13,829 nt of DNA, taken from assembly GCA_005788585.1 (NCBI GenBank), contig SYBY01000527.1, forward strand, positions 1 through 13,829, in the 5' to 3' direction. This DNA comes from Actinomycetota bacterium. GTDB lineage: Bacteria; Actinomycetota; Thermoleophilia; Solirubrobacterales; Solirubrobacteraceae. The notes below the pieces were generated by a model that was not told where the DNA came from, made no database searches, and saw nothing but the letters and a program-made list of their open reading frames with translations. The translations under genes and the position numbers were made by a program. Shown here piece after piece: positions 12,777 through 13,829 of the stretch; position 1 is the stretch's first letter; each line of letters begins with the position of its first letter.

Positions 12777-13774
12777 GGGCGCACCGTCTCGCCCGTCTGG
12801 GCGCTGCGCAGCGCAGCGTCGGCCACGCGGACGGTGTGCAGGCCCTCAGCCAGCGTCACGACGCCTGCGTCGTCGTCCCCGCCGACGTAGCGCACGAACG
12901 CCTCGAGCTCGGTGCGCAGCGGCTCGGGGCGCGGCAGCGCGAAGCGGATGCTGTCGCCCTCGCTGACTCCGCGCAGGGCCTGGGCGAACGGGTCCTCGGT
13001 CTGCCGCGACGCGTTCTTGAAGAGCACCAGGTCGCCGGTGAGCGTGTCGGCCTCGAGCATGCCCCGCTCGCCGAGGATCCGGGTCCGGCGGCGCTTGGTG
13101 GGGGTGACGCGGTCGACGACGCAGTTGAAGGTCGTGTCGTTCGCCAGGCGGCCGGTGATGAGGACGAGATCCTCGTGCGGCTCGCGGCCCATGCGGATCG
13201 ACGTCTGCGCGGCGACCTGCGCGATGTCGGCCCCGCCGAGCCAGCGCACGAGGTCGAGGTCGTGGGTCGCGAGGTCCATCACGACGCCCACGTCGCGGAT
13301 GCGGTCCGGGAACGGGCCGACCCGCTCGGTGGCGATGAGGAAGACCTGCCCGACGTCCTCGAGGTGATCGCGCACGCCGAGCAGCGCGGGGTTGTAGCGC
13401 TCGACGTGGCCCACAGCGCCGCGCACCCCCGCGGCCTCGATCGTCGTCAGGAGCTGCTCGGCTTCGGCGACCGTCCCCGCGAGGGGCTTCTCGACGAGGA
13501 CGTGCACGCCTGCGTTCGCCAGCTGGGCGGCGACCTCGGCGTGCTGGGCCGTGGGCACGGCGACGATGGCGAAGTCGGGGCGCTCGGCGGCGAGCAGCGC
13601 GTCGACGGAGCCGTGTACCCGGGCGGGGTCCAGCACCGCGCCGTAGCGGTCGCCGCCGGGATCGACCGCCCCGGCAAAGCGCGCGATGCCGGCCGTCTGC
13701 AGCAGGCGGGCGTGGTGGCGGCCGATCATGCCGAGGCCGATCACCGCGCCGCTGGGTCCTGAGGTCGGAGGCAC
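12773..13774 (-). CDS. Gfo/Idh/MocA family NAD(P)-dependent oxidoreductase
   Basis: 333 aa from GTG 13774. Enzymes of this family oxidise or reduce sugar hydroxyls with NAD(P). The Rossmann loop is GLGMIGRHHARLL (13-25), with the dinucleotide-site acid probably D38. EKPLAG (95-100) holds the conserved Lys96. The substrate-domain motif VGHVERYNPA (121-130) and the active-site pair D167/H171 in MDLATHDLDLVRWL complete the set. VERYNP and the place directly before a nucleotide-sugar dehydrogenase resemble WbpB, the UDP-GlcNAcA 3-dehydrogenase of the diacetamido-mannuronate route; this is inference, and the partner aminotransferase and acetyltransferase are not in view. Transcription probably begins at the start codon, with a TACCCT hexamer 8 bases upstream. 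The stop overlaps a mini-ORF start. Confidence 0.88.
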   Translation of the reverse strand: MPPTSGPSGAVIGLGMIGRHHARLLQTAGIARFAGAVDPGGDRYGAVLDPARVHGSVDALLAAERPDFAIVAVPTAQHAEVAAQLANAGVHVLVEKPLAGTVAEAEQLLTTIEAAGVRGAVGHVERYNPALLGVRDHLEDVGQVFLIATERVGPFPDRIRDVGVVMDLATHDLDLVRWLGGADIAQVAAQTSIRMGREPHEDLVLITGRLANDTTFNCVVDRVTPTKRRRTRILGERGMLEADTLTGDLVLFKNASRQTEDPFAQALRGVSEGDSIRFALPRPEPLRTELEAFVRYVGGDDDAGVVTLAEGLHTVRVADAALRSAQTGETVRP

Positions 13775-13781
13775 GGCGAGC

Positions 13782-13788
13782 TAGGGTA
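13782..13788. promoter_or_regulatory. Overlapping back-to-back -10 elements of a divergent leaderless pair
   Basis: Plus-strand TAGGGT (13782-13787) lies 9 bases before ATG 13797. Minus-strand TACCCT (13788-13783) lies 8 bases before GTG 13774. The two hexamers share five bases, so polymerases on the two strands would compete. Confidence 0.45.
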
Positions 13789-13796
13789 TCCCGCGC

Positions 13797-13829
13797 ATGG
13801 GCGACTCCGCCGATTCCTCAGCCCCCGGG
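13797..13829 (+). CDS. Start of a divergent gene, truncated by the window end
   Basis: An open frame begins MGDSADSSAPG and runs off the end. Support is the leaderless-type -10 just upstream and the divergent layout with the Gfo/Idh/MocA gene. Only 11 codons are visible, so no function can be assigned. Confidence 0.4.
   Translation, partial: MGDSADSSAPG

Noticed and set aside
11566..12966. 466-codon plus-strand frame across the dehydrogenase gene
   Set aside because: A shadow of the minus-strand dehydrogenase and oxidoreductase genes; no recognisable domain.
1..13829. CRISPR arrays, insertion sequences, riboswitches
   Set aside because: No regularly spaced repeats, transposase frames or recognised riboswitch cores were seen; the only exact repeat of note is the 17-bp pair at 12710-12776.

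Overview
This 13.8 kb window comes from a high-GC actinobacterium. Gene styles such as a CHASE-GAF-PP2C regulator and a long TatC, the many apparently leaderless genes, and G+C of roughly 72-78% in hand-counted 60-base samples suggest a deep lineage such as Thermoleophilia/Solirubrobacterales. That placement is inference. Coding density is very high and no stretch over 300 bases lacks a gene.

Layout. (1) Bases 2-1865: tatC, an overlapping membrane-anchored TPR-like gene, then tRNA-Lys(CTT). (2) 1866-4394: three hairpins, then a compact block of four genes in strictly alternating orientation (- + - +). They encode a winged-helix regulator, a small protein with a degenerate phosphoribosyltransferase-like core, a small protein with a possible RNase H/RuvC-like fold, and a soluble Ser/Thr kinase. 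Sampled G+C here is only about 57-60%, and there are few bases between genes. This is the least ordinary part and the best candidate for an undescribed or imported system. No integrase or att duplication was seen. (3) 4395-7423: a CaiB/BaiF CoA-transferase divergent from a class IV PLP enzyme, which overlaps a UDP-GlcNAc 2-epimerase by four bases. (4) 7456-9714: a membrane CHASE-GAF-SpoIIE/RsbU phosphatase. (5) 9739-11424: a secreted lipase/esterase divergent from a TetR regulator, with an inverted repeat inside the lipase promoter. (6) 11431-13774: a nucleotide-sugar dehydrogenase behind a Gfo/Idh/MocA oxidoreductase. The junction carries a 17-bp direct repeat that creates a 17-codon mini-ORF with stop-start overlaps at both ends. 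The window ends in the first codons of another gene.

How the genes may work together. The 2-epimerase, the C6-dehydrogenase and the Gfo/Idh/MocA enzyme resemble parts of a pathway for N-acetylmannosaminuronic acid-type sugars (Wec/Wbp-like) used in surface polysaccharide. The TatC machinery exports folded proteins. The lipase and TetR gene look like a local regulatory pair. A recurring signal is a TANNNT -10 hexamer 6-9 bases before the start codon, seen at most divergent promoters here and implying leaderless transcription.
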